The notes: a model not told the origin generated them from the letters alone. 64,000 nt of DNA from Dermacentor variabilis (GCF_050947875.1 NC_134568.1:198245258-198309257); one strand, 5' to 3'. Shown: positions 42,626 through 54,415, counted from the stretch's first letter. Program-made: numbers and translations.

Positions 42626-44700
42626 TTAAGTTGCGTCGGATGTTCTTCAGGCTAGAGTCCTTGTTTTATTCGGACTTCAAGGCTGAACTGTCTGTCTCCA
42701 ACAGCCGCTGCAGGCCTTCCGACGTAGCCGCTACAAATAAATCTAGCAACTACTCTTCCAGTAACTCGGTTACTGCCATTAACGGGACCTATACCTGCGC
42801 GGATCCAAACTTCTGCGGTTACAACATGCCGGCATTCTCGATCGCCGCTTTCTCAGGTTCCGAACAGCCATTCCCCTCAGTTAGTGCCGTTTCCGCGACT
42901 GCTTTGGCAGCGAACTCACAAGCTTTCGATCTCGTTAGTGCCATCACGCAATCCTTCCTGAATATTAGCCCTTTCTCGAGCAGAATTTGAGCCGACCTAT
43001 TTGACAACAGGTTAGGGCACTGCAGAGGAAATGTAGGCGATACTGCAGCTTCCGTCTCAACTGTGCCGAAGGGATATCGAAAGTACCGTCGTAAAGTTAT
43101 CTATCTACCTTTGCGACTGGAAGGCATCTGTTGTGAGGTTCTAAAGCTTGCTTAATCAAGGCGACTTCACCCGTAAAGACCTCAGCTTCCACATAAGTGC
43201 TGGAAACCACGTCCATAGTAGCCGCAGAGTCGCGAACTACGCGACATGGTTTCCCGTTTACCTCAAGTTGCCAGCAGGTTCTTGTTCTCGTCCCCCCATT
43301 GCAACTGACCGATGCAAACACTACCTTTGCTTTGTTACATTGCGCAGCAAGGTGCCCTGATTTGTGACAGTTGTACCAAAAGAAGGGTTTCCTCGCTTTC
43401 AATTTCTTTTGCAGCTGTGCCTTAACTTCAGGGGTCCCTTCCAAACCGGAAGTATTACATTTTGGGGTACCCTCAATCATAGCCTTGTGCTTTTTTTTTC
43501 GGTCTGGGCTTCCACCGGCCAAGCCTGAAATCGGGCTAGCCTTTTCGACCGTCGCTGACCTCGCAAGCCGCGGGCGCGTCACAAATTCCTCGGCTAGTTC
43601 AGCGGCTCTGGCTACCATGCTGACTTCTGGACTATCTTGAACGCAGTACTTTCCGTTCTCAGGTAATCAGTTACAAAATTGTTCAAGTGCAAAGCACTGA
43701 ACAACCTTCGCGTGATCACGATAGGTTTTTTGTTCCTTGAGCCGTTCCTCTATGTTTGACATAAGCTTATATGCAAACTCCGTATAGGACTCATTCCTAG
43801 CCTTTTCCATTTCGCGGAACTTCCACCGGGACGCTTCCGCTGACAGCCTATACTTTCTCAGCAAACTGGACTTCACCTCATCATAATCCTCAGCTTCCTC
43901 TCTGGTTAAGCGAGCGATTACGTTGCCTCACCCGGTAACATTGTGAGCAGACGCTATGGCCACGATTCGCGGGAGAACCCTTGCTTCTCGCACGTCCGCT
44001 CGAAGTTCACCACGAACAAAGCAATGTCCTCTCCGAGCTTACACTCTAAAAACAGTTGCCCTCTTTGGGGTGTTTATTTGCCACACAACAATAATCGTCA
44101 TCTGTCTTGCTCACATTTCCTTTCTTTAACGCTGCGAGCCCGGTACTTCCAAGTCACGAACGGCATGAGCGTTATCAGCATGACGGAGCATTCTCGACAG
44201 GAAAGTAGCTAGCGCAGCGTTTTCAAGTAAACACAAGCAAGACAAATGACGATTATCGCTGTGTGCAAAATATACACCCCAAAGGGTGCAACTACTTTTA
44301 GACTGTAAAGGAGCGCATTAGCTCTCTCATCTTGAACGATACACGCTCTATTGCACTGTTTCCTTTACTCCTCTGCCCTGTTGCTCAAGCGCATTCCATT
44401 TCAAGCTCGAGTCGCTTCAAGTGCGTATTCCCTTTCTTTCTGTTCTTTACGTTCCCGTCGTTCCCACTCCTGTTCTTTCCATTCTTTACGTTCTCGTTGT
44501 TCACGCTTTTCTGAATGATTTTTTGCAGTCTCTCACTCTCTCTAATGATTTCCGGGCATTACGTAAGCTCATCATCCACAGCCTCTAGAGCAAGAATAGC
44601 CTCAATCAACTGGGTTTTTCGGAGTGCCTCTGTGACATCCAGTTGCAACTCCTTCGCCAGCTCCACCAACTCCGGTTTGCGCAATAATTTCAAATTCATG
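42626..44700 (-). pseudogene. Gypsy element 2 Gag, zinc knuckle and protease remains
   Basis: Start region at 44698 (MNLKLLRKPELVELAKELQ), then the MITE, capsid KYRLSAEASRWKFREMEKAR and VVQCFALEQFCN (SCAN-like part), MVARAAELAEEFVTRPR, a zinc knuckle with the first cysteine lost (WYNCHKSGHLAAQC), protease VRDSAATMDVVSSTYV, and RLLETDSSALKSE where the integrase core should follow. Instead the sequence passes after about KVLHGL to the VPEAIPVELPG start of RT. Confidence 0.85.
44042..44305. mobile_element. 264-bp MITE with TA duplication inside Gag of gypsy element 2
   Basis: Flanked by TA at 44040-44041 and 44306-44307. The arms of about 70 bp are inverted copies: left cactctaaaaacagttgc, tttggggtgt and ataatcgtcatctgtcttgc; right, read in reverse complement, cagtctaaaagtagttgc, tttggggtgt and ataatcgtcatttgtcttgc. 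The host Gag sequence is continuous if the insert and one TA are ignored. TA duplication points to Tc1/mariner mobilisation. Confidence 0.87.
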
Positions 44701-44926
44701 GCTGTTTTCAGTGCTGCTCTCTCTACTGTACACAACTATCTTGCCGCAACCAAATTAGGCGAGCGCAGCAGTTCGAATTACCCGTTCTCCTGCAGCCCTT
44801 CAACAAAACCTGGCGAAACTCAGCAGAGAAAGTCCCACACTCACCCCCTTGCAGCCAAGAACCCGGTGTAAACCATCGCAAACGCTGCATTTAGTTGCGA
44901 CTTGGCAGACGAGGCTCGTAGACCCA

Positions 44927-45469
44927 TGACCCTCCGCTGCGCACCAGTGGTTGGACGGTGCTTGAGTGATCTTCAACAGCGTCTGTTTGGAGCTCAAACC
45001 AGATTGACCATCGGAGAGGGTCCGGCAGAGAAGACGAGATGATGTAAAAAAAATAACAGAAGTTTAATACATCGTTACGGGTGAGCGGTGCGCTTTAAGA
45101 CAAAAAGTACAGAAACGTTCGGCGTGCGTGCTCCTGCACACAAGGGCAGAGAAGATGTGTCTGTGGCGTCTCGCAGGCCTTCTCATACGCTACACCATTC
45201 GGGAAACTGCAGTCTCTCTTTCTCTCTGGTAGAGGGCCTTGTCAACACACTGGTGAGCGCACACACAGGAGTTCGGAGAAAAACCACTCACAGGCGTATA
45301 GGGGTTGAACGGAGGACAGTCGAGAGTAGGATTTGCACTGGTGCATGATCCCGTCGCACACACACGACGGACAAGTCTTTTCATGTTGACGAGCGTAACG
45401 ATTAGGCACGTCGTGTCTCAGGCGCTTGGCATCTGTTTCCTTCATCGCCGCACACAGTGAACCGTAACA
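44927..45469 (-). repeat. 5' LTR of gypsy element 2 (about 543 bp)
   Basis: Aligns with 39307-39895 (shared accagtggtt, cttcaacagcgtct, catcgttacgggtgagc, tctcatacgctacacca, acggaggacagtcgagag, gtgtctcaggcgcttggcat). Ends gtaaca followed by ggac. The inner boundary is less certain. Just inside, the minus strand reads tgggtctacgag, a possible primer site. Confidence 0.75.
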
Positions 45470-45790
45470 GGACCAATGGCCGACGCCGGCGCCACCCTCC
45501 TCATCCGTTTACCTGATTTCACTGTGCTGGCACGGCCCCAACGTACCCATCCCCTTGAGCGTGCTCCTCGCCTCTTCTGAGCCAATTAGATAAGCAAAAC
45601 TGCTCAATTTAGACAATGCTATTCGCTTCGAAAGTAAAAAAGTCACCTCCGATAAACGGGGAGCGCGTTTGATCTGGCTTTTTACACGACGCTGCTGATT
45701 ACCGCACGATACTTGCGTCAGTGCTTACGTAAATTTGACGTCAGTAGATTAAGAAAATATTGAAATTGCTTTACATTACGGCGCCCCCAG
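45470..45790. mobile_element. Transposon X, copy 2, right part
   Basis: Resumes copy 2 after gypsy element 2 with ggaccaatggccgacgccgg (compare ggaccaatcgctgacgccgg in copy 1) and runs to a tip reading, in reverse complement, gggggcgccgtaatgtaaag. Confidence 0.7.
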
Positions 45791-46448
45791 CTGACTTTAC
45801 AGAATTGCGCAACTAAAAAAAAGTTCGGCAACATGCTACAATTCTGCAACAAGTGAAGGCGAAAGCCTGCTGGGGGCACACTTGGTAATGCGCCGTCTCG
45901 CGCAGTCGCGTTGCTGCTTTCTCAGTTCGGCTTCTCCGATTAGTTTTCGACGTTTAGCTGCAGCTTCGCCCTCTCGTACAGCGGGATGAGACTCGCACCG
46001 ACGACAGTTTTCTACAATTTAACGTTACATCCTCTAAGCAGGGGATTGAAACATATGCTGTTATGTGTGTTGTATGTGTAATTTCAATGAATACATGCAC
46101 TGTTCGCTTCACTCTGCTGAGCGCTTGTAACCTCAGCCTTACGGGGCTATGAGCCATTGAGAAGGTCACGTATTTTTTTTTTTACCACTCGACTAAACGC
46201 CGCGTTTCTGAAGCTGTATGCGTAATTCCAACGAATGTATACACTGTACACTTCACTTTGCTGAATGTTTGTAGCCTCTGCATTATGAGAGGGATGGTCC
46301 TTTGCATTTTTGCTCGCTTAGGGGGTATGAACCATTGCTGATGACGATAGTTTTTGTACCATTGGACCGGACAATGCGTTTTTCTTTTTTTCTTCAATGT
46401 CATCGGGGGTATAAGTCACTTAAGGCTATCGCCTTATATATTCCATAG
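45791..46448. other. Unassigned DNA
   Basis: No gene or classified repeat recognised. Confidence 0.4.
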
Positions 46449-48046
46449 TATAGACCGTTTTTTCGTAGGCGCCGCCATATTGTGAACGAAGTGCCGCTGC
46501 CTATGAGCAGCGCCATACTGGCATGGGTGAAAGCGGTCTTTTGCATGGCAGGTACACGCTCGGCGGTAGGTTCTGGCGTTTGTTTTCGTGGTCGTGCGGT
46601 CTGTTTAGTATGACGTGCGTCTTCTACGTGGTAAATTGTTATGTGGGACGTGCTGAAGTGATTTAAGGCGTCATGGCCGGAATTTCTGCTGGCATTGAGG
46701 TGGACGAAACACGCAGCGCGATGTGCGCGCGCATATTTGAGCCTACAATCAGCCTCGGAGATCAATTGTGTAATTCTGAATGTTCCAATCACTAATGTGA
46801 CCTTATTGCAGTATTATCCTCTATTTCTAAGCTGCGGTTTAGGATCCATGAAGCATACGCGACGATCGTAACAGCGTGGGTACCGTTCTGCTACGATATG
46901 AGCTGTGCTGTCATACTTTGACAAGCGTTCAAACTGTTCGCTGCAAGTTACATTGCGTGACTACTTGGTCGGATGGATGAGGTTTCCACCCATGAATAAA
47001 ACAGTTTTGGCTAGTAATAGCAGCATACCTTACAGTCTGAATTAAGCTTGTCCAGCAAAGCGACCGTTTACGAACTGCGCGAGCGTCTTAAGCAGTAGTA
47101 GGTGCTGGATTGCAGATAACTTTGTTCTGTATAGCGCATGGTCCAAGCATACGGCATCAGCGGTTATATATTTACAAACTTTGTGCGGCGTTAGCCCATT
47201 TTCTCTTGCTTTTTAGAGAAAGAGGATGATAACCGAATTTTTTTTTCGGTTGTGTTCGTTCAGTTCTCTACGACGCACTCACACGTATTAGGGACATTTT
47301 GCGCTCAAAAATAGCCGTCGCATTATTTTTTATGCGAACCCTCTCATATAGTCTGGCTGTATACAGGCCAAAAAAGGCTATGCCCAAGCACACAGCTCAT
47401 ATATGTATCGTTCTGGCTCACCAACCGCAGTGATGGCTGCGTTGAGCAGCGCCATGGGCCTCATGCAGCAAGGCTAGCGTAGACATATGGTAATTTCAAG
47501 CATACTAGACTAAAAATGCGTGAAAACGATACCAGTGTATCACAAATATTTGATAGCGCCTGCCGCTCAGTTGTTTAGTAGTTGCCTTAGGTTGGCCGTG
47601 CACGAGCATGCGCTCTTATGTTTTATGTTTAACTCGCCTATGCCAATCGATCAGACAGTGAGCTGATTTACCATTTGATGCTGGTAATACGGAGACGCCG
47701 GTTTTCATTGTTGAATTAAAATCGATATAGGCAAAATAGTAAACAACACATACCCGCGCCGCGACTGATAATGCGCCTACACCGCGGCTGATTATGCGCG
47801 TCACATTTTTGCGCCCCCAAGACATATTTCTGCTTACAGTAGTTGCCGATGCACCGAAAGGCTTCCCTGACGAACTTATATGAACGAACATGGCGTAAAG
47901 TTCATAAAGATCTAAAACATCTCAAAATCGTTCCGCAGCACGCGACACCAATACTTTCAAGCAGCGCCGCGCCGGATCGCCCAAGCCAGAGAGGAGGAAA
48001 GGCTCTCCGCGCGCCTTATCCTCCTCGCCCGATGAAACGGTCTATA
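46449..48046. mobile_element. Candidate non-autonomous DNA transposon, about 1.6 kb
   Basis: Bounded by tatagaccgttttttc at 46449-46464 and its near inverse gatgaaacggtctata at 48031-48046 (14 of 16 match). Outside the right tip the sequence forms a palindrome (48040-48060). No duplicated target was found. A short frame CVFYVVNCYVGRAEV (about 46611) faintly resembles the start of a THAP zinc finger, which would hint at a P-like element, but the evidence is thin. Confidence 0.4.
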
Positions 48047-48092
48047 AGTGACTTATAGACATTGTGCGATTGGTGGTAGGCGGTAAGGATAG

Positions 48093-48170
48093 GATAGGAA
48101 TAAACTTTATTTGATTAACGGTTATTGCTGTTGGTGCCCGGGGCTAGGCTGCCAGCGGTAACGCTGTGCT
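48093..48170 (-). mobile_element. Very short LINE 3' end
   Basis: On the minus strand, a tip reading tcaaataaagtttattcct and then (atcct)n-like sequence. The similar aaataaaagtttattcct end is seen in LINE F (52935), so it is probably the same family. Confidence 0.5.
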
Positions 48171-49350
48171 AAAATACTCTAATATTGCTGATTGCCAAGT
48201 GACAGGCAACAATTGGAAGAACATCGCATAACTCAATTTCATTTGACTGTCATTTGACGTGGTCCTGTTTCTGTGGTGATCGAATTCTTTCACGTGCACT
48301 GAGTTTTTGATCATGGGAGCAGAGCGGCCGTGCGTTGTAGTTACATCATACTCTTTCACCCCCGCCCCCTATTTATTTATTCGCATACCCAGGACTCATT
48401 GGTGAGTGCAAAAGGTGGTGCTTTAGCCAGAAGAGTCTTGCTCCCCGAGCGACGTATAGCGGGCTCCACTACGTTTTATGTCTACTATATAGCTGGCCGG
48501 GATGCAGGTTATCGCACTTTTGCTACAACTTTATGCTTAATTGAGCACACTTGGTGATTGAAAATGTTTGTATTAATGAATAGTCACTATTGGATTCGAA
48601 GACCCGACCGAATAGGGCAATATTCGATTCGTTATTCGAAAGTTTCGAATATTTGCACACCCCTAATCCCCACCTCTCTCTCTTTTTCTATCGCCTTAAT
48701 CCGTCGTAAGCCGAACGCGCGTCTGCTTGACTTCCCTACCTGTTCTTTCCATCTCTTTCTCTCTTTAAGCGTTACAATGCAACTACCTTTCGCTTTGTTT
48801 TTTATGAAGACAATGGCATGCCGCTGAGAGGAACTGCAAAGGGGCCCGCTTTATCGATTTTCATAGCTCGCGCATGCGCTCTAGCTAGTACCTCCAATAG
48901 AGTCCTCCCAGCTGGCTGTTCTCGCCAAACAAACACCAACACAGACAATATAATCATTTGCATGCGTGTTTAAGCCATGCTGGTTTGTATTATAATCCAG
49001 GCTGGTAAGCTCGGTTTTATAATCAGCAACCACGGTTGCCTGCAGCTCCTCGCCAAAATAAGAGACATAATTGCAGGCTGCAGCCCTAAGTCCCACGTCG
49101 GCAAGTCATGCAATCTCTGGGGCGCAGAAGCGTATTCACCACAGGAAGGAAGTGTCACGGGCAGCAGCGCACGCATGTGCGTAATCCTATTAACCGGCAA
49201 GTCCGCTGACACGCCCGTTGCTGAGACTTAGTTCGGCCATGGAACAAAAGAAACAAAGCCAGCGAGCGCGTCTTGGTGAACGATAGCGGCTCCAGATAAT
49301 CCAACTGGCATCATCAGACGTCAGTTCATTGAGTTAATTACGTAGCAACG
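48171..49350. other. Unassigned DNA with a hAT-like MITE end
   Basis: 48586-48666 is rich in attcgaa/ttcgaat palindromes and ends ttcgaatatttgcacacccc, an end type I associate with hAT-like MITEs in ticks. The rest is unassigned. Confidence 0.3.
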
Positions 49351-49780
49351 CGTGGATTACGGGGGTACTCGACGTTCCTCGTACAGCAAACTAAATCCAA
49401 AAGCCCAGAGCCTGGCGGTGTGATCGTACTTGTTCAGTGTCGGTAGCTCCCGCTTCTTATATACTTGGAGCCACATTAGCTGCGATGGCTTCTGCGTCGA
49501 GCAACAAGCGCCAGGCAATGATCCCACTGACTCCCGCGTAGTGTGCGCCACTCTCCGACATCCCATTAACTGGTGTGCGTATAAAGAGAGAACGAGCGCT
49601 TCCACGCTGTTGAACGCTGAACATATCTCGACATTGAGGAATGAGCTGGCCGCAACAGAAAGTCGGGCAGTAGAATAAAACCAGGAGTGAATAAAACCAG
49701 GAAACAGCGGATTTTATTCCCCTCGCAAACTACGCCCCAGTTCACACGAACCTTGCGTACTAAAAAGGATACAGCAAAAC
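49351..49780 (+). repeat. LTR-like or promoter-like segment
   Basis: gtgcgtataaagaga (TATA-like, about 49578) is followed about 95 bases later by gaataaaacc twice (49674 and 49690). The spacing fits an LTR R region. No partner copy was found. Confidence 0.3.
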
Positions 49781-50013
49781 GAATCTAGGCTGTTGCTTTA
49801 CCTTGGTGGACGCTCGCCGTTCAGCCCGCCTAGGCATGGTGAGGCAGGGAGGTATTCGTCTCATCGGGTCTAATAATGCCTCATGGAAGGCGAAATTTGC
49901 CATCTACCTCTAGACGTGCCCGAACTGTACAAGAACCTACGAGGGACGCCCTTCAATATATTATGCACACAGAGGGGTTGGTTTTGTGTTTCTATTGTTG
50001 GCCGACCGACCTA

Positions 50014-50078
50014 CACTCACTCACTCACTCACTCACTCACTCACTCACTCACTCACTCACTCACTCACTCACTCACTT
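50014..50078. repeat. (ACTC)n microsatellite
   Basis: About 16 perfect actc units followed by acttac. Confidence 0.97.
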
Positions 50079-50085
50079 ACTAGTG

Positions 50086-50865
50086 TCACTATCATCTAAT
50101 TAAATAGTGTGGACGCGCAAGCTACAAGCACTTACAGTCCAGGAAATTGACGAAATAATTGCGGAAGGTGAAAGGGAGACTGGCGGAAAGAGCGCGACGT
50201 CAATGCGCCGCACAAAAGAACCGCTTTGCTCGCGGGCCGTGCGCGGAGCTGCATGGTACGCCACGCGGCCACGCTGGCCGAGCGTGAAAGTGGCGCCCGC
50301 CGCGGAGACGGGCACCCCGGAGGGATCCTTCCACGCCCACCGAGCAAGTAACCGGACACGCACTTGACCAGAACAATGGGCTACTGCCGCCTCATCGTGG
50401 TTCTATATGTAGAACAATGCCTCATTGCAGCCCTTCGCGGGAGCACGCGTTTCCCACACCGGGAAGAGTAGTGACCGCACGCAGTGTATTGCGAAATGTT
50501 CCTCCGGCCGGCGGCGCTATGGGTAAAAGTACAAAGGACACTCGGCGCTGCAGTGTCACGGGAACGCCGAATTTTCGATGAAACGCCCGAGATACGGAGC
50601 TGTCGAAATCGGCCTCTCGATCTCTAATGGTCATATTGTCCTGACCGAACTACGCCGAACAAAACAGCCGTTCGAAGGAGCACGTTCCACTGTCGCTGTT
50701 TAGGCGAATACGATATAGAACGCGGTTCGCGAGTCGTTACACGCGGAAGACAAGGGGGATTGCGAAAGTAAATATCAAAGCACGCTTGCAAGCAAAGTGT
50801 TCTACATTGTGTTCATATCTCAGTAAATTTTTCGATGTTGAGCAAAAGAAAAAAAAGAAAAAGGC
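50086..50865. other. Unassigned DNA with one open frame
   Basis: 50107-50367 is open on the plus strand and starts MWTRKLQALTVQEIDEIIAE, which looks protein-like for about 35 residues before becoming GC-driven. No family recognised. Confidence 0.3.
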
Positions 50866-51052
50866 ATGAGCTCGTGGGATCAAATTCCGGCCACGGCGGC
50901 CGCATTTCGTTGGGGGCGAAATGCAAGAACACCTGTATAATTAGGTTTATGTGCACGTTCCAAACCGGATGTGGTCAAAATTAATCCGGAGCCCCTCACT
51001 ACGGCGTGCCTCATAATCATATTGTGGTATTGGCACATAAAACCCCCTAACT
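50866..51052 (+). mobile_element. Ruka-like tRNA-derived SINE, 5'-truncated copy
   Basis: Begins within the tRNA-like head (gagctcgtgggatcaaattc, B-box region), then ccggccacggcggccgcatt, ggggcgaaatgcaagaacac, cgtgcctcataatcatattg and ggcacataaaacccc. This matches the copy at 55327-55564 in order. Confidence 0.75.
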
Positions 51053-51786
51053 TAATGTTAAGAAAAAAAAAAACTCGAGAAAAAAACGTCTTCAATGCGA
51101 CGTCACCTGCAAGTTGACATGTAATATACGGACAAGAATCAAAATACACAGTGCTATCTTGTTCAACATGGCGAACAGCGCTGACGAAGGGACAGAACAG
51201 GAAAGATGCTCTGTCTTGTTGCCCCATAGTCGGCATTGATCGCCATATTGAACGAAAATCAACGTGGGTTAGGCTTTGAGCTCTTCTGCTGTCTTGATTC
51301 TAGCGTGTTGTAAAAAGGAGGCTGATGTAGCGAAATTTTTCGTTTAGTGGACACGCTTATCGAAAGACTAGGAAAACTCCTTTCTCACTAAGTGATAAAA
51401 ACAAGGTTTATTGTTTGTCCTCTATAAAACGCCCACATGTATACGCTTTTACAGAGAGCGAGCGAGTGGGTCATAACCTATATGCACGAAAACTTAGATA
51501 AAGGATACATTTTAGCGAACTTGCTACTACGCCTATCAGCCTTCTTTCCGTCTTTTTTATAGTTCACGTACGTGCTGCACACGACGATGCAAGATTTATA
51601 TGTTTCACCTCTGTCGACTGCATTTTCTTATGTTCGTTTTCTTATTCCCGTGCCCTTTTTATTGTCCCGGATGCTTTTTATTTAGTTTGCAGCTCGGTCT
51701 TGTGCGGTTGAAATATATTTATATATTTTATTTCATTACACCCTTTCTTTTCTAATCGATTTTTATCCCTTCTTGTTTGTGAAATT
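51053..51786. other. Unassigned AT-rich DNA
   Basis: No gene or repeat recognised. Confidence 0.4.
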
Positions 51787-52010
51787 GTATGTTGTGGTGG
51801 CTCAGTGGCTATGGCGCTATGCTTTTGAACACGAAGTTGTGGCCTCAACTTTCAAGTGATGACCGCATACATATTAGGTCGGAATGTAAAATCACTCGCT
51901 ATAGATGATCTAGATAACTCTAGATGATCGAAATTAATCAGGAGCCCTCAATTACGTCATCCATCATATCCCCGGCGCAGTGAAACCCCATCAGCTGCTG
52001 TGGATTTAAC
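51787..52010 (+). mobile_element. Ruka-like SINE, diverged full-length copy
   Basis: Has the head gtggtggctcagtggctatgg (A-box region), followed by a decayed B box, aatcaggagccctcaattac and cagtgaaaccccatcag. More diverged than the copy at 55327. Confidence 0.65.
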
Positions 52011-52931
52011 ATTTTAACATTCATGCGTCCCGCCGGCTGGTGCTCTAGTTTTCAGCCGTCCAGACAAAACTGCACGCCCTAAAGCCTTATGAAATATTCC
52101 TATAGTTGTCTTGCTCACCGCCATTTTACGGAGATAGAAAGTACGCTCGAGACACCAAAAAGTGGGTGAACAGTTCAGAATTTCCATGGGTTCTTGTCTT
52201 CAAGACATGTGGTGCCGATAAAAGTCTACCAAACGCCAGCATAACATATGCTGTGCTGAATGACCTGGCAATCTTAAAAAGAAAATGTATTATGCTTCCT
52301 TGCGGTGGGTTATGGGACGTATATATATCGGCATTCAAAGAAGTAAAATTGTAGATTAGCTTGCAGTCGCTGCGCACGAAAATTCGATATGTTGCCTAAT
52401 GCTGTTATCACCAGCAAGCACAGGGCACGTCTTCCGAACATTAAAATGACATCAAAGAAGGGTGTTATGTTAAGGTGAATTGGTGTATTGCAGTTCTAGG
52501 ATGCCAAAATACGTCAGTCTTACCGTAACTGAAGGCTTGGTAAGCCATAAAAGGACGCAAGTATATATACAAAAGACGGGTGCCTAGAACGAGTAACTAC
52601 AGCACCAGCGACTCATGACGTCATGAATTTTGATAGTCTCTGTTTGGAGATGGTTGCCCTTTTATTGAGTAACAAGGATTACATTGCAATCAGAGGGAGC
52701 CGAACGTTAATCCTTTCAAGCTTTCATAAATTTTCCTGCTCAAAAAGCACGGAGCGACACATGAACCGATACAAATTCCTTTTCGCTGCCTGTACAACTT
52801 ATTATTAGAAGGAGCATCAGTTGAACTCAGATAAAACTCCAGTAAAATCATACTATTAATTACACTGATTCCACCAGCATTCTGGAAGGTGACGGCGCCG
52901 TCTTGTTTATGAAATGACCGCACAGCGGAAA
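52011..52931. other. Unassigned DNA
   Basis: No gene recognised. The minus-strand frame at 52690-52923 has no motif. Confidence 0.4.
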
Positions 52932-53530
52932 AGAAAGTGAGGAGGAGGAGGAGGAATAAACTTTTATTCTAGAACCAGCACTTTATGATGGCCGGGCCTA
53001 AGCCTCCCACGAAGGGACGTCGAGGGCTTGCCTCGCCGCCGCATCGCGGGCGTGCTGGGTCGCCCAGGTTTGGTCGTCGAGGGCGGAGCTCCGCAGAGCC
53101 TCATGCAACCTCGACGAGAGAGTCGTGGTGTTAGTCTGGGTGTACTGTGCTGGGCACTCCCATAGCATATGCGGAAGCGTAGCCGGGTGAATTCCACAGC
53201 ACCGGCAGTTGGGGGTAGTGTAGACGTCCGGAAATATAAGGTGGAGGCGGGTGGGTGAAGGGTACGTGTTTGTTTGTAGTAGACGCAGGGTGGTAGCCTG
53301 CGCCCGGCTGAACTTTGGGTGAGGCGGGGGGAAGATTCGGCGACTGAGGTGAAATGCCTTAACGAGATCGTTATAAGTTGTCAGACTTTCCCTGGTGTCC
53401 AACTCATCTCCAGTGACTCCGGCGCGGTTGACTAGACCTCGCGCAATGGAGTGGGTGACCTCGTTGAGATTGGGGAGGTGTGGGTGGACAGGGCCCGCAT
53501 GGGCCGGGATCCATGTTAGGCAGATCAAAA
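52932..53530 (-). mobile_element. LINE F, 3' end of a RNase H-bearing LINE
   Basis: Truncated at about 53530 in the RNase H domain. On the minus strand the 3' end is aataaaagtttattcct followed by (cct)n at 52939-52955. Confidence 0.82.
52998..53528 (-). CDS. LINE F ORF2 C-terminus: end of RNase H and CCHC zinc finger
   Basis: Open frame of 176 codons without a stop inside, cut off upstream by truncation. It begins LTWIPAHAGPVHPHL (RNase H terminal motif) and continues ARGLVNRAG, LSRRIFPPPHPKFSRAQATT, LRLLQTNTYPSPTRLHLIFP, then the zinc finger CRCCGIHPATLPHMLWEC (C-x2-C...H-x4-C) and DAAARQALDVPSWEA before the stop. This architecture is that of I-group LINEs. The intact frame suggests a recent insertion. 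Its start is not natural. Confidence 0.82.
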   Translation of the reverse strand: MICLTWIPAHAGPVHPHLPNLNEVTHSIARGLVNRAGVTGDELDTRESLTTYNDLVKAFHLSRRIFPPPHPKFSRAQATTLRLLQTNTYPSPTRLHLIFPDVYTTPNCRCCGIHPATLPHMLWECPAQYTQTNTTTLSSRLHEALRSSALDDQTWATQHARDAAARQALDVPSWEA

Positions 53531-54194
53531 TTTTTATTTGTAACTGCGATACACAGATTGAAAAATTTCACCGACGATTACGATACTCCCTAATGCGAAA
53601 TTTGAGCGCAGCTCTGTACGCGTTTTCGTTTCGCGATACATTGGCAGGCGCGGATAATCTGCCTCGTGAAACGGAGTGAAGTGTAGCGCGACGGCCTCGG
53701 TAATCGAAAGATCGCGAGAGGCAGCTTGCGGGTCAAGCGTGGACGCAATTTACAGTAGTCGCCGCAAAAAGACCTCCGCTAATGCAGCGCTTTGTTTCCT
53801 TATATAGTATCGTTGGACGCGCCCGCCGCATGCCATTGGTAAACAGACTACGCGCGCTACTCTGGCGCCATCTCGTAGCAATCGTCGCCGCAGGACAGCA
53901 CCATGCGCTTTTCTTCTCACGCTGTCGCCATTCCCTCTACTTTTCGCCTCATGCTTTCATTGCAGCCTCCTCGTCCACTTTCCTCCTCGAGCTCTCTTCG
54001 CTTTTCATCCCCCGCTGCCCTCACCGTTCGCTCTGCTCCTTCGCTCTGCTACGCTGACGACGCCGACGCTCAACGCAGGAACCGGCGCTTAAGAGCTGCG
54101 CTCTAAAACTGCCCAGTGACGCGAAAATAGTTTAGTACTGGTGCCGACACACTGTCATAATTAACGAGTGGATTAAACTAAATAAAATGTGAGG
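53531..54194. other. Unassigned DNA, GC-rich and probably repetitive
   Basis: 53800-54115 contains ggcgccatctcgtagcaatc and a C/T-rich stretch that look like dispersed tick repeat sequence, from memory only. Open frames on the plus strand here are pyrimidine-rich and show no motif. Confidence 0.3.
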
Positions 54195-54415
54195 CTTTAC
54201 ATGCCAAGTCCACGATATGACTATGAGGAACACCGTAGTGGGGACTCCAAATTAAGTTTGACCCCCTGAGGTTCTACAACGTGCACCCAATGCACGGTAC
54301 AGGGCCGTTGTCGCATTCCGCGCCCTTCGAAATGTGACCGCCGCGGCCAACGTACGATCCCGTGACCACGTGTTAAGCAGCGCTATGCCATAGCCACGAA
54401 GCAACCATGGCAGGT
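54195..54415 (-). mobile_element. Ruka-like SINE, diverged copy
   Basis: Minus-strand copy. In plus orientation it shows gactatgaggaacaccgtag, gttctacaacgtgcaccc, cgaaatgtgaccgccgcggc, acgatcccgtgaccacgtg (B box) and tagccacgaagcaaccatgg (head). Confidence 0.75.

Larger units (their letters stand above)
39307..45469 (-). mobile_element. Gypsy element 2: decayed Gmr1-like LTR retrotransposon
   Basis: Two divergent LTRs (39307-39895 and 44927-45469) flanked by the 4-bp duplication GGAC (39303-39306 and 45470-45473). The inside carries minus-strand remains of the same gag-pol as element 1 with many stops. Integrase core is deleted. It has received a TA-flanked MITE (44042-44305) and a LINE 3' fragment (42194-42425). 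It is inserted in transposon X copy 2. Clearly the oldest of the three gypsy copies. Confidence 0.85.
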
